From the NCBI GenBank assembly GCA_030590865.1, contig JAUVCD010000001.1, forward strand, positions 1 through 47,141: a stretch of 47,141 nucleotides of DNA, read 5' to 3'. The DNA comes from Myxococcales bacterium (GTDB lineage: Bacteria > Myxococcota_A > Polyangia > Polyangiales > Polyangiaceae). How positions within the stretch are numbered: position 1 is the stretch's first letter; each line of letters begins with the position of its first letter. The notes under the pieces were generated by a model. The model was not told the origin of the DNA. It did no database searches and worked only from the letters and a program-made list of their open reading frames with translations. The translations under genes and the position numbers were made by a program. Positions 26,794-36,389 of the stretch are shown here, one piece after another.

Positions 26794-28770
26794 ATGACCT
26801 CGGCGGCGGACATGAGCGGGTTGGACGGTGGCACGGCGCGGCTCGCTGACATCACCGCTGCGCTGCGTGGCGACGGTCGCTTCGCGGACAAGAAGATCAG
26901 CCAGCCCCATCCCCTATTGGTGCAGATTCGCTCTGGCGATCGCATCGCCTTGTTGGCTCCAGCGGTTGCCTGGGACCAGGCGCGGGAGATCTTCAAGCCC
27001 TTTGCCAGCCATTTTGCCGAGGTGAAGGCGGCATTGTTGCTGATGGGCCGCCCTGGCCAACGGGGGCTGGATGAGGCCGTCCTTCGTGGGCTCTGCGCCA
27101 TCGTGTCGGCGCGGCCTGACGCCGACGAGCTCTACGTAGCGCTCCACAACGCTTTCGAGCTGATTGCGGCCCGGCAGCGGTCCGAAGCTCGGGGCGAGTG
27201 GGTCAACCGATATCGTTACGAGATTGGCGAGTTCTTCGAGATCGCCCAGGCCATCACCACTGAGCGGGAGATCGACAAGCTGCTCGAGCTGATTCTCGAA
27301 AAGACGCGCTTCATTACCGGCGCGGATGCGGGCAGTATCTATGTCGTCGAAGGCGATGACCCAGAGGTCGCCAGGCGAGTCCTTCATTTCAAGCTCGCCC
27401 AGAACGACTCCATTTCCTTTCCGGCGAGCGAGTTTACCCTGCCTATCAGCGAAGGCTCGATGGCCGGCTACGTGGCGCTCAATCGCTGCAGCCTCAACAT
27501 CCCCGATGCCTACCGGCTGCCTCCCAACGCACCCTATGGCTTCGACCGGTCTTTCGATGAGCGGGTGGGCTACCGCAGCAAGTCGATGCTCTGCACGCCC
27601 CTCTTGTCGCGGCGGAGCGACATCATCGGAGTGCTGCAACTGATCAACAAGAAGGTCGATCCTCACGCCAAGCTCATCAACCTCGACGAGGACTTAGAGG
27701 GCGTGATTGCTTTCGACAAGCGCAGCGAGGACCTGCTCACCACCGTTGCATCGCTCGCCGGCGTCGCTCTCGAGAACGCCATTCTCTATGCCGAGAACCA
27801 GCAAATGCTCGAGGGCTTCGTGCGGGCCAGTGTCGAGGCGATTGAGCAACGGGACCCGACCACCAGTGGTCACTCTCGTCGTGTGGCAGAGATGACCGTG
27901 GAGCTCGCCAAGGCGGTGGAGCGCGAGGAGACTGGCCTCTACAAGGCGGTGACCTGGCGCCCCGATGATTTGCGGGAGCTCGAGTACGCCTCGCTGTTGC
28001 ACGACTTCGGCAAGATCGGCGTTCGGGAGCAGGTCCTGGTCAAGGCCAAGAAGCTCTACCCCTACGATCTCAAGCTGATCGAGTCGCGCTTTGCGCTCGC
28101 CCTTCGCAGCCTGGAGGTCGAGATCCTCACTCGCAAAGTCGAGCTCGCGGGCAGCGCGCAGCGTGGGGATCGCTCGTTGCTCGAAGCGCTCGACGTCGAA
28201 TTCGAGGAGCGGCGCTACAAGCTCGATGGCGCCTGGAAGATCATTGGTGATGCCAACGAGCCGAAGGTCTTGAGTGGCGGCGACTTTGCCATGCTCGAGA
28301 CCATCGCTCGGCAAACCTATGTCGACGAAAGGGGTCGGGAGCATCCGCTGCTTCAGCCCGATGAGATCGAGTGTCTCTCGGTGCCTCGCGGTTCACTCAC
28401 CCCCGCCGAGTTCGACGAGATTCGCAGCCACGTCACCCACACCCGCGAGTTCCTGTCGACCATTCCTTGGGGACGCAAGTTTCGGCGAGTGGCCCAGATC
28501 GCCGGTGCTCACCACGAGCGGCTGGATGGCACTGGCTACCCCAAGCGTCTGCATGGCTCGGAGATCCCCCTGCAGTCGAAGATCATGACGGTCAACGACA
28601 TCTTCGACGCTTTGACTGCCGCCGACCGGCCCTACAAGAAGGCCGTGCCGCTGGGCCGAGCGCTCGACATCCTCGGCATGGAGGTCACCCAGGGCCACAT
28701 CGACGGCGAGCTGGTGCGCATCTTGGTGGCCGCGAAGATCTGGGACATTCTGGCAGTGCCGCCCCGCTAG
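26794..28770 (+). CDS. GAF and HD-GYP domain protein (probable cyclic di-GMP phosphodiesterase)
   Basis: A 658-residue cytosolic regulator. Residues 1-125 form an alpha/beta region I do not recognise. A GAF domain (about 145-330) contains ITGADAGSIYVV, VALNRCSLNIPDAY and SMLCTPLLSR. The HD-GYP output domain starts with DPTTSGHSRRVAEMTVELA, then LLHDFGKIGVREQVL (HD near 402) and HHERLDGTGYPKRLHGSEIP (near 573). HD-GYP enzymes hydrolyse cyclic di-GMP. About 110 extra residues sit between the HD and GYP parts, where typical members have about 60 residues in total. AGGGGA lies just before the ATG, 15 bases after phoH, so the two form an operon. Confidence 0.92.
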   Translation: MTSAADMSGLDGGTARLADITAALRGDGRFADKKISQPHPLLVQIRSGDRIALLAPAVAWDQAREIFKPFASHFAEVKAALLLMGRPGQRGLDEAVLRGLCAIVSARPDADELYVALHNAFELIAARQRSEARGEWVNRYRYEIGEFFEIAQAITTEREIDKLLELILEKTRFITGADAGSIYVVEGDDPEVARRVLHFKLAQNDSISFPASEFTLPISEGSMAGYVALNRCSLNIPDAYRLPPNAPYGFDRSFDERVGYRSKSMLCTPLLSRRSDIIGVLQLINKKVDPHAKLINLDEDLEGVIAFDKRSEDLLTTVASLAGVALENAILYAENQQMLEGFVRASVEAIEQRDPTTSGHSRRVAEMTVELAKAVEREETGLYKAVTWRPDDLRELEYASLLHDFGKIGVREQVLVKAKKLYPYDLKLIESRFALALRSLEVEILTRKVELAGSAQRGDRSLLEALDVEFEERRYKLDGAWKIIGDANEPKVLSGGDFAMLETIARQTYVDERGREHPLLQPDEIECLSVPRGSLTPAEFDEIRSHVTHTREFLSTIPWGRKFRRVAQIAGAHHERLDGTGYPKRLHGSEIPLQSKIMTVNDIFDALTAADRPYKKAVPLGRALDILGMEVTQGHIDGELVRILVAAKIWDILAVPPR

Positions 28771-28824
28771 GTTAGGCGCGGCGGCACTTGGGAGCGGGCT
28801 CTGGTTGGGCCCTAGCCTGGAGGA

Positions 28825-30117
28825 TCACTTCGGGTCGGGGATGGGTTCCGTACCGACCGTGGTGCCAGGCTCGGCGATCCACTGGAAGTTGTCGACCAGG
28901 GCCGTCGAGTCGAGGACGCCATCGCCTGAGTCGTAGGCGAGGAAGCGGATGGAGAACTCGGCTCCTGGATCGACGGGGGCTTGGGTCTGCAGCCAGCTGG
29001 TGGCGGCGTGATCCTCGAAGCCTGTTCCCAGCAGCTCGGCGGTGCCAAATGCACAGGTGAAGCTGATGCCACCGGCCATGCACGGTGGCCCGTTGCCGCA
29101 GCCACAAACCTCGAAGAAGGCGTTGTTGACGCTGATCGGGTTGCCTAGCTGGTCGAAGGTGATGTTGCCGTCCGACTGCCCCTGCGGGAACGGTTCGAGG
29201 ACGGCCGCGAAGAAGTCGTTGTAGGTGCTACAGACGTAGACCGGCCACTCGTAGGTGTAGAAGTCGAAGTCGAAGCGGAAGCCGTTAGCGTTGGAAGGCG
29301 CCCGCAGCACCAGTTGCAAGGCGGCGCCGTCATTGCACGAGCCAGTGACCGTGCCGCTGCAGCTAGGTGATTCCTTGGGGAAGCCGAAGGGGTGACCGGT
29401 TGCCGTGATTCCCTTGGAGAACCCGCTGACCGGCTGGTAGCCCGGGTCGTTCGGTTGCCGGGCCGTTCCGCTCGACAGGGCGAGCATTTTGCCGCCCTCC
29501 TGCACGTTCACATTGGTGCCGAAGCCGGTGAGCACGCCATGGCCGAGGTCGAAGTTGGGGTCGCCCGGTGGTGCGTTGCCTGCCGGCAAGGTCCACTGAG
29601 CGTCGGCGACGCCCCACTCGTCCGCGGCCGTCGACACCTTGCACAGCCCGATGGCACGGGCGCCGTCCATCGGGTCGGCGGTATCGACTGTCAGGTTGGT
29701 GTCACAAACCTCGGGCGGCTCGTCCACCTGCCCGTCGCAGTTCTCGTCCGCCGGCTCGGCGGTTCCGCCTGCGCCCCCTTGGCCCTCGCCGGCCACCACT
29801 TCGACGGCGTTGGGGTTCACGTTGGGATCGCAGTCGTTGCAGTCCCCCTCGTTGATGCTGAATCCATCTTGGTCTTGGTCCTCGTCTGGGCCCGCGTTGC
29901 AGGGCGTGCCGCCGCTGGAGGTGTTGCCCCCTTCGCCTGGATCGAAGCCGGCCGAGCCGCCCCCGACGCCCGAGCTGGACCCACCGCCACCACCGACCCC
30001 TGACGAGCTGCTAGCGTTCCCCCCATCCCCCATGAAGACGCTGGCATCGTCGGTGTTGCAGGCGCCTGCGGCAAAAGCGGGCAAACCGAGTGCAAGCAGA
30101 ATTACGCGGTAACGCAT
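28825..30117 (-). CDS. Choice-of-anchor-L-like surface lipoprotein with MopE-type motif
   Basis: A 430-residue exported protein. The signal ends in AAGAC (lipobox). A Gly/Ser-rich spacer (SSSSGVGGGGGSSSGVGGG) follows. Then a MopE-type putative metal-binding stretch, DQDGFSINEGDCNDCDPNVN and ENCDGQVDEP, of the kind common in myxobacterial secreted proteins. The C-terminal 300 residues resemble the choice-of-anchor-L domain: GGKMLALSSGTAR, FRFDFDFYTYEWP, YNDFFAAVLE and IRFLAYDSGDG. These domains occur in surface-attached, possibly adhesive proteins with varied anchors. GGAGGT just before the ATG at 30117 fixes the start; the frame upstream is a shadow. Function at the cell surface is inferred. 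Confidence 0.82.
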   Translation of the reverse strand: MRYRVILLALGLPAFAAGACNTDDASVFMGDGGNASSSSGVGGGGGSSSGVGGGSAGFDPGEGGNTSSGGTPCNAGPDEDQDQDGFSINEGDCNDCDPNVNPNAVEVVAGEGQGGAGGTAEPADENCDGQVDEPPEVCDTNLTVDTADPMDGARAIGLCKVSTAADEWGVADAQWTLPAGNAPPGDPNFDLGHGVLTGFGTNVNVQEGGKMLALSSGTARQPNDPGYQPVSGFSKGITATGHPFGFPKESPSCSGTVTGSCNDGAALQLVLRAPSNANGFRFDFDFYTYEWPVYVCSTYNDFFAAVLEPFPQGQSDGNITFDQLGNPISVNNAFFEVCGCGNGPPCMAGGISFTCAFGTAELLGTGFEDHAATSWLQTQAPVDPGAEFSIRFLAYDSGDGVLDSTALVDNFQWIAEPGTTVGTEPIPDPK

Positions 30118-30325
30118 GGGACCTCCAGGCAAGGATGGCGAAGCAGAGACAGTTGACCGCAACAGTGTAGCAGGATCTCGACTTGCGTCGGTCCCCGCGT
30201 CTAATGGCGCCTGCCCTTGCGTCCCCGCGGCCGATCCCGCAAAACGCACCCTCGGCTCTCGCCATGCCGGCGATCGCCCATTTTCGACCTCATGACCCTC
30301 AGGGTCGACCTGCCAGGAGAGCGCT

Positions 30326-31819
<1,494 letters not shown>

Positions 31820-31842
31820 GGGGTGCCAGCTGAGCTTGCTGC

Positions 31843-32187
31843 CTACATGCCTGGCGGGCAGGCGGGGAGCATGATCGGCTGGGGCGGCTGTCCGCCCAGT
31901 GCTGGGGGGGTGATCCAGCAGGTGCCATCCGGGCGCTTCTCGATGCCTGGAACGGCCCCAGTGGTGGCCGGCGGCGGCGCGGTCCCCGGCGGCGGGGTAG
32001 TCGCTGGCGGCGGTGCCATAGGCGGTGGTGCTGCCGGCGGGGGAGCCGCAGGCGGCGGCCCTTGCGGCGGCGGCTGGTAGTACGGCGGCGGCTGTTGGGG
32101 CGGCGGCTGCTCCGGCTCGGACGCACAGGCAGAAAGCGTGGCGATGCCGACCGCTAGGGCGGCCATCCAGGGGAGGTGTTTGATCAT
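31843..32187 (-). CDS. Small proline-rich lipoprotein
   Basis: A 114-residue predicted lipoprotein. The signal MIKHLPWMAALAVGIATLSAC has a clean lipobox. The mature part is dominated by proline runs (QQPPPYYQPPPQGPPPAAPP and APPPATTPPPGTAPPP) and ends with a short region KRPDGTCWITPPALGGQPPQ that may fold. AAGGGA nine bases before the ATG supports it. Proline-rich lipoproteins can reach through peptidoglycan as spacers; no specific role can be given. The other strand is also open across the same region but has no signal or ribosome site. The gene is convergent with mmsA and diverges from the HD hydrolase gene. Confidence 0.75.
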   Translation of the reverse strand: MIKHLPWMAALAVGIATLSACASEPEQPPPQQPPPYYQPPPQGPPPAAPPPAAPPPMAPPPATTPPPGTAPPPATTGAVPGIEKRPDGTCWITPPALGGQPPQPIMLPACPPGM

Positions 32188-32403
32188 CAGCGGTGTCCCT
32201 TGCGTCGGTGTGCTCGAAGAATCTATCGAACGCTTGCAGGTCAGCCCTGGTTGGGAAGCGACCTGCTTGATGCGGCGTATGGTAGCGCTTTCAGACCAGT
32301 TTGCGGGGTTTCACTTCATCCCGATGAGCGAAGCGGCCGTGTTAGGGTCCGCGCTGCCCGGCTGCGAGCCGACGGCACCAAGCCCCAAGCAGGAGATCGT
32401 TCC

Positions 32404-32985
32404 ATGGCAGACGCAGCGCCCACTCGTGAACAGGCATGGCAGTTGCTCAACGAGCACAACCAGGCCGAGCGGACCATCAAGCACGCCCTCGCCGTCGAAG
32501 GTGTGATGCGCTTCATGGCCCGAAAGCACGGCGAGGACGAGGAACAGTGGGGGGTCATCGGCTTGGTGCACGACCTAGACTTCGAGCGCTACCCCGAAGA
32601 CCATTGCACCCAATCGAAGCGGATCCTCGAAGAGAGCGGTTGGCCGCCAGATTACGTTCGCGCGGTGGTGTCTCACGGTTGGCTGTTGTGCTCAGACGTC
32701 GAGCCCCAGAGCTTGCTCGAGAAGACCCTCTACGCTGTGGATGAGCTCACCGGTTTGGTGGCTGCCACGGCGCTGGTCCGGCCGTCGCGCTCGGTGATGG
32801 ATCTCAAGGCCAAGAGCGTGAAGAAGAAGTGGAAAGAGAAGCGCTTCGCCGCTGGCGTGGATCGCAGTGTCATCGAGCGGGGAGCCGAGATGCTGGGCGT
32901 GCCGGTCGCCGATCTGATCAATGACGTGATCGCAGCGATGCAAGAGGTAGCAGCGACGATTGGGTTGGCGGGACAGGCCCAGTGA
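32404..32985 (+). CDS. HD-domain hydrolase
   Basis: A 193-residue cytosolic protein of the HD/HDIG hydrolase group. Early helices carry a His (TIKHALAVEGVMRFMA), then the metal motif LVHDLDFERYPEDH, then AVVSHGW, and a final Asp in VDELTGLVAATALV; together these are the usual H...HD...D ligands. HD hydrolases cleave phosphate esters, often in nucleotides; the substrate is not visible. AGGAGA seven bases before the ATG at 32404 sets the start; the open frame extends upstream without family similarity. Neighbours are unrelated lipoprotein genes, so context gives no further hint. Confidence 0.88.
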   Translation: MADAAPTREQAWQLLNEHNQAERTIKHALAVEGVMRFMARKHGEDEEQWGVIGLVHDLDFERYPEDHCTQSKRILEESGWPPDYVRAVVSHGWLLCSDVEPQSLLEKTLYAVDELTGLVAATALVRPSRSVMDLKAKSVKKKWKEKRFAAGVDRSVIERGAEMLGVPVADLINDVIAAMQEVAATIGLAGQAQ

Positions 32986-33046
32986 CGACCACCGCAGCTC
33001 GTGTCCAAGCTAGGTGCCTACCGAGCACGATGCTAGACAGGCACCT

Positions 33047-33469
33047 ATGAGAACTACCACTCTACTCAGCGCCACCATTGCCATCATCGCCCTGTCTACT
33101 CTCGGAGCGTGCGACAAAGAGAAGGCTGGGGGCAGCTCGTCCGCCGCTGCTACCGACACTGCTGGGGCAGACAAGGGCAAGGGTGACGGCAAGGGCAAGG
33201 GTGGCGGCGAGATGGTCGCCGTGTGCCAGAAGATGTGTACCAAAACCGTCGAGTGCGCCGTACAGGTCGCCAAGGCGGCCGGCGTGCCAGAGGAGTTGAC
33301 CAAGACCGCCAAGGCGGACGCCGAGAAGGCTCTCCCTGAGTGCAAGACGGGCTGCAACGAGGAAACCAAGAAGGTCACTGCCGAAGAGAAGGCGCAGCTC
33401 GCCAAGGTCGAGGATTGCCTCAAGAAGGACTGCACCGAATACGTCAAGTGCATGGAGTCCATCGAGTAG
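33047..33469 (+). CDS. Cysteine-patterned small lipoprotein
   Basis: A 140-residue predicted lipoprotein. The signal ends in TLGAC (lipobox). A Ser/Ala/Gly/Lys spacer (DKGKGDGKGKGGG) follows. The C-terminal 85 residues are helical with eight cysteines in a near-symmetric pattern: C-x3-C-x5-C (CQKMC, TVEC), C-x3-C (CKTGC) and C-x4-C-x5-C (CLKKDC, YVKC). This suggests helical hairpins stapled by disulfides, as in CX3C/CX9C proteins, so it should fold in the oxidising periplasm or outside. No family is recognised. The ATG at 33047 was chosen because the signal starts there. It lies 61 bases after the HD hydrolase gene on the same strand. Confidence 0.8.
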   Translation: MRTTTLLSATIAIIALSTLGACDKEKAGGSSSAAATDTAGADKGKGDGKGKGGGEMVAVCQKMCTKTVECAVQVAKAAGVPEELTKTAKADAEKALPECKTGCNEETKKVTAEEKAQLAKVEDCLKKDCTEYVKCMESIE

Positions 33470-33519
33470 GTAGCGGCACCCTGGTCGCTGCTATCTAGCC
33501 CCCGGGTTTGCGCCGGCTG

Positions 33520-35274
33520 TTACCGCGGCGTCGGCGGCACGATGACCTGATTGATCGGCTCGACGCTCATCCCCGCGGGATAGGCGTAGCTGGCGTATTG
33601 GTCGTAGCCCCAGACGGTGAGTCCGAAGGGCATCTCGCTGGTGGCGGTGTGGGCGCCGTTGTTACAGCCGCCAACGCCCTGGCCGCCTTGCACGATCATG
33701 ATCTGGGCGTACTCGTAGAGGCCGGCAGCACCGAGGGGGGTCCAGCCGGTGACCACGCCCAAACAGGCCAAATTGACGTCCTTGAACATGTTGTCCGGCG
33801 CCCGCTGGCGCACGAAGACCAGCGCCGTGTTGGCGTAGGTCGGATCGGTGGCGAAGAGGTAGTAAGCGAGATACTGGGGAGGCGGTACCAGGTTGACGTA
33901 CTCGGGATCGCCGACGCCGTTCGCATAGCTGCCACCGGTCATGTGGGCTGCCATGTAGAAGGGGTGGTCCACGTCCTGGCTGACCACGTGGAAGGGCTGC
34001 TCGGTGTCGAAGATCGCCATCTGGCCCCGGTTCAGCGAAGGCGGCGCGCCGGCCGGCATGGCGTCGTAGGTCAGCATGGTCCCATCGACCATGCCGATCA
34101 TGGTGTAGGGCGCCATGTCGTTACCCCCGCGGGGCGGGTAGCGAACGGCGGCGTATTCGCTGCCCAGCGTTTGGACCGGCAAGAGTTGCTGATGGGCCGC
34201 ATCGCAAGCCGTGTTGCTGTTCGGGATGTTCATGCAGCTCGAGCCACCCCACACGCTGATGGGCTTGTCCGCCTGCAACGTCGAGCCTGCCAGTCGAGCT
34301 TGCTGCAGGAACTGCACGACTTCGCCTCGGTTGAGGGTGAAGGTCGAGGGCGTGTTGGCCGCCATTGCCGGTACGTTGCCGCCCCCTTGGACTGCGGCGA
34401 TGGGCACCATGGTGACCGTCGTGTTGTCTTGGGAGGCCACGACCTGGGTGAAGGGAGCGCCGTGCAGCGGCTCCCAGGCATCGGCGGTCACGAAGTTGGT
34501 GCCCCAGGTGGGCGTGGGCACTAGCAGCGTTGCGCTGGTGACGTAGCTCGACGCGCCGCCCCAAGGGTAGACGTCGTAGGCGACCACCGGGCGATCGGTG
34601 GTGATGTGGAACGCCGAGCCCCGGCCGGTGGCGTCGATCTGGGTCGACATCTCGAGCGCGTTGCCCACTCCAGATGGACAGTCGATCTGGTAGATGTCTC
34701 CTGACTCGTACTTGGAGAGGAACAGAATGCCGAGCTCGCCTGGCTGCAGCTGCCCGCCGGTGGGCACGTAGGTGAGGCCATTGCCTTGGCCCTGAGGCAC
34801 GTACAGATAGCTCGATGCGTCGATGGTCTGTCCGGCGTAGTCGGCCTGGACGGTGATCGGGCTATTCCAGGTGTTGGCCACCATCACCGTGAAACAACCG
34901 CCCCGAGCCTCGGAGATGACCGCCGGGGTCACGCTGTAGAAGTCACAGCCGAAGGTGCTGGCGTTTTCGGACGCCGATTGACAGGCCGGTACGCACTGAC
35001 CCGACTCGCCGCAGCCCTGGTCTGGCGGACACTCCAGAATGACCACATCGTTGCAGTCGACCACCGAGTGCAGATCACCAGAGCAATGGGTCTCACAGCC
35101 CGGGCCGCCGTCGGTGTTCATGAACAAGCCACCGTCGCCGCCTTGACCGCTGCTGCTCGAGGTGCTGCTCGATGCGCCGGTCCCGAAGTTGCTGGTGTCA
35201 CCGCCAGCGCTGCAGCTCCAGATGAGCGCCCCAACGGCGAGCGAAGCGATGCCAAGATAAGACCATTTGACCAC
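33520..35274 (-). CDS. IgGFc-binding-type surface lipoprotein
   Basis: A 584-residue exported protein. The start is GTG at 35274, with GGGAGG seven bases upstream; the longer open frame has no signal. The N-terminus ends in LIWSC, a possible lipobox. A Ser/Thr/Gly spacer (GASSSTSSSSGQGG) follows, then a Cys-rich segment (about 45-95: CETHC, CPPDQGCGESGQCVPAC). The main part matches the IgGFc-binding N-terminal domain found in many myxobacterial proteins: FYSVTPAVI, FTVMVANTWNSPITV, RPVVAYDVYPWGG, TWGTNFVTADAW, NRGEVVQFLQQARLAGST. The name comes from vertebrate FCGBP; antibody binding is not implied here. A role in surface adhesion is plausible. Confidence 0.85.
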   Translation of the reverse strand: MVKWSYLGIASLAVGALIWSCSAGGDTSNFGTGASSSTSSSSGQGGDGGLFMNTDGGPGCETHCSGDLHSVVDCNDVVILECPPDQGCGESGQCVPACQSASENASTFGCDFYSVTPAVISEARGGCFTVMVANTWNSPITVQADYAGQTIDASSYLYVPQGQGNGLTYVPTGGQLQPGELGILFLSKYESGDIYQIDCPSGVGNALEMSTQIDATGRGSAFHITTDRPVVAYDVYPWGGASSYVTSATLLVPTPTWGTNFVTADAWEPLHGAPFTQVVASQDNTTVTMVPIAAVQGGGNVPAMAANTPSTFTLNRGEVVQFLQQARLAGSTLQADKPISVWGGSSCMNIPNSNTACDAAHQQLLPVQTLGSEYAAVRYPPRGGNDMAPYTMIGMVDGTMLTYDAMPAGAPPSLNRGQMAIFDTEQPFHVVSQDVDHPFYMAAHMTGGSYANGVGDPEYVNLVPPPQYLAYYLFATDPTYANTALVFVRQRAPDNMFKDVNLACLGVVTGWTPLGAAGLYEYAQIMIVQGGQGVGGCNNGAHTATSEMPFGLTVWGYDQYASYAYPAGMSVEPINQVIVPPTPR

Positions 35275-35447
35275 GTTGTTGCCTCCCACTCTGATGATAG
35301 CACCTCCTGGGATGTTGCTTCTCGATCCCGCTTTCTGCTGCCGCTCGGCATGTTTCGGGTTGTACAGCACACCTCCTCTCGACACGGGGCCTGCCATCCG
35401 TCTCCGTCGCAAATCTGCAACTCGGTGTCGCTGGAGGATGACAGCCG

Positions 35448-36275
35448 GTGCGCGGTGGCCTCATGATGGGACTCATGGAGGTTGTCACCTCCCTCGGTCC
35501 AGCGCGGTTACGCGTCTCTGGGCGCTCCGACACCGGCCGGCGGCGGAAGCGTAACGAGGATTTCCTGTTCCTCCGGCCCAAGCTCGGGTTGTTCCTCGTG
35601 GCCGACGGCGTGGCGGGTCGCAACGCGGGCAAGATGGCCAGCCAGCTGGCGGCGTTCTCGATGAACAAGTTCTTCGAAGCGACGCGCCAGGGTCACTGGC
35701 CCGATCAAGGTTTGCCGGTGAGCGCCCAGTCCGCCTCTGAGCCCCAGGAGCGCCTCGACTCGGCGATCCGGAAGGCCAACCGGGACGTCTACGCCGCCGC
35801 GACCACCCATCCTGAGCACCGGAACATGTCGACCACTCTGGTGGCGACCTACCTGGATGGGGCCGCTGGGATGCTGCATATCGGCCATGTCGGTGATAGC
35901 CGTGCCTATGCCGTCCGAGCTGGTGCGATCGAGCAACTCACCCGAGACCATACGCTGCGCAACAAGGCGCGCGCGGCGCTGCCTGGCTGCACGGCAGAGC
36001 AACTGGCCCAGATCCCCGGTAGCGTGCTCACCGGCGCGCTCGGCGTAGCCGAGCAGGTACAGGTCGATCTGCGCTCCATTGCCGTGATGCCCGGGGACAT
36101 CTATCTGTTGTGCTCTGACGGGCTGACCAAGATGGTCGAGGATCGGCGGATCTTGGACGCTCTGCTGCTGCGCGATGCTCCTGGCGACATGTGCGATCTG
36201 CTGATCTCCTTGGCCAATGGCGCTGGTGGCCGCGACAACACCACGGTGGCAGCGCTCCGCTTCGATCCGGTGTGA
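35448..36275 (+). CDS. PP2C-family Ser/Thr protein phosphatase
   Basis: A 275-residue cytosolic phosphatase that removes phosphate from Ser/Thr, the partner activity of the many Hanks-type kinases of myxobacteria. Motifs in order: SDTGRRRKRNEDF, LFLVADGVAGRNAGKMAS, MSTTLVATYLDG, HIGHVGDSRAYAVRAG, LLCSDGLTKMVED and GGRDNTTVAALRF, giving the full set of metal-binding aspartates. One position differs from the usual ADGMGG (ADGVAG). GGAGG ten bases before the GTG at 35448 favours that start, but ATGs at 35463, 35466 and 35475 are also possible. No kinase gene is adjacent; the gene diverges from the IgGFc-binding gene. Confidence 0.9.
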   Translation: MRGGLMMGLMEVVTSLGPARLRVSGRSDTGRRRKRNEDFLFLRPKLGLFLVADGVAGRNAGKMASQLAAFSMNKFFEATRQGHWPDQGLPVSAQSASEPQERLDSAIRKANRDVYAAATTHPEHRNMSTTLVATYLDGAAGMLHIGHVGDSRAYAVRAGAIEQLTRDHTLRNKARAALPGCTAEQLAQIPGSVLTGALGVAEQVQVDLRSIAVMPGDIYLLCSDGLTKMVEDRRILDALLLRDAPGDMCDLLISLANGAGGRDNTTVAALRFDPV

Positions 36276-36389
36276 CGCGGTCGGGTCTTCTTGAGCGTAG
36301 GTCGCCGACCCTTTATCTTCGACCTGCGGCGGCTGGCAGAGGCAGTGCACCTGATGCGCTAGCCAAGCTCGGCGCTGCTGGAGGTCGAA

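Noticed and set aside
31823-32080. Gly-rich open frame on the plus strand after mmsA
   Set aside because: It is the reverse complement of the proline-rich lipoprotein gene, which has a signal peptide and ribosome site while this frame has neither.
33508-34524. 338-residue open frame on the plus strand
   Set aside because: It is antisense to the IgGFc-binding gene, has no signal, motif or ribosome site, and its His/Val/Gly/Arg-rich composition is typical of a shadow frame in GC-rich DNA.
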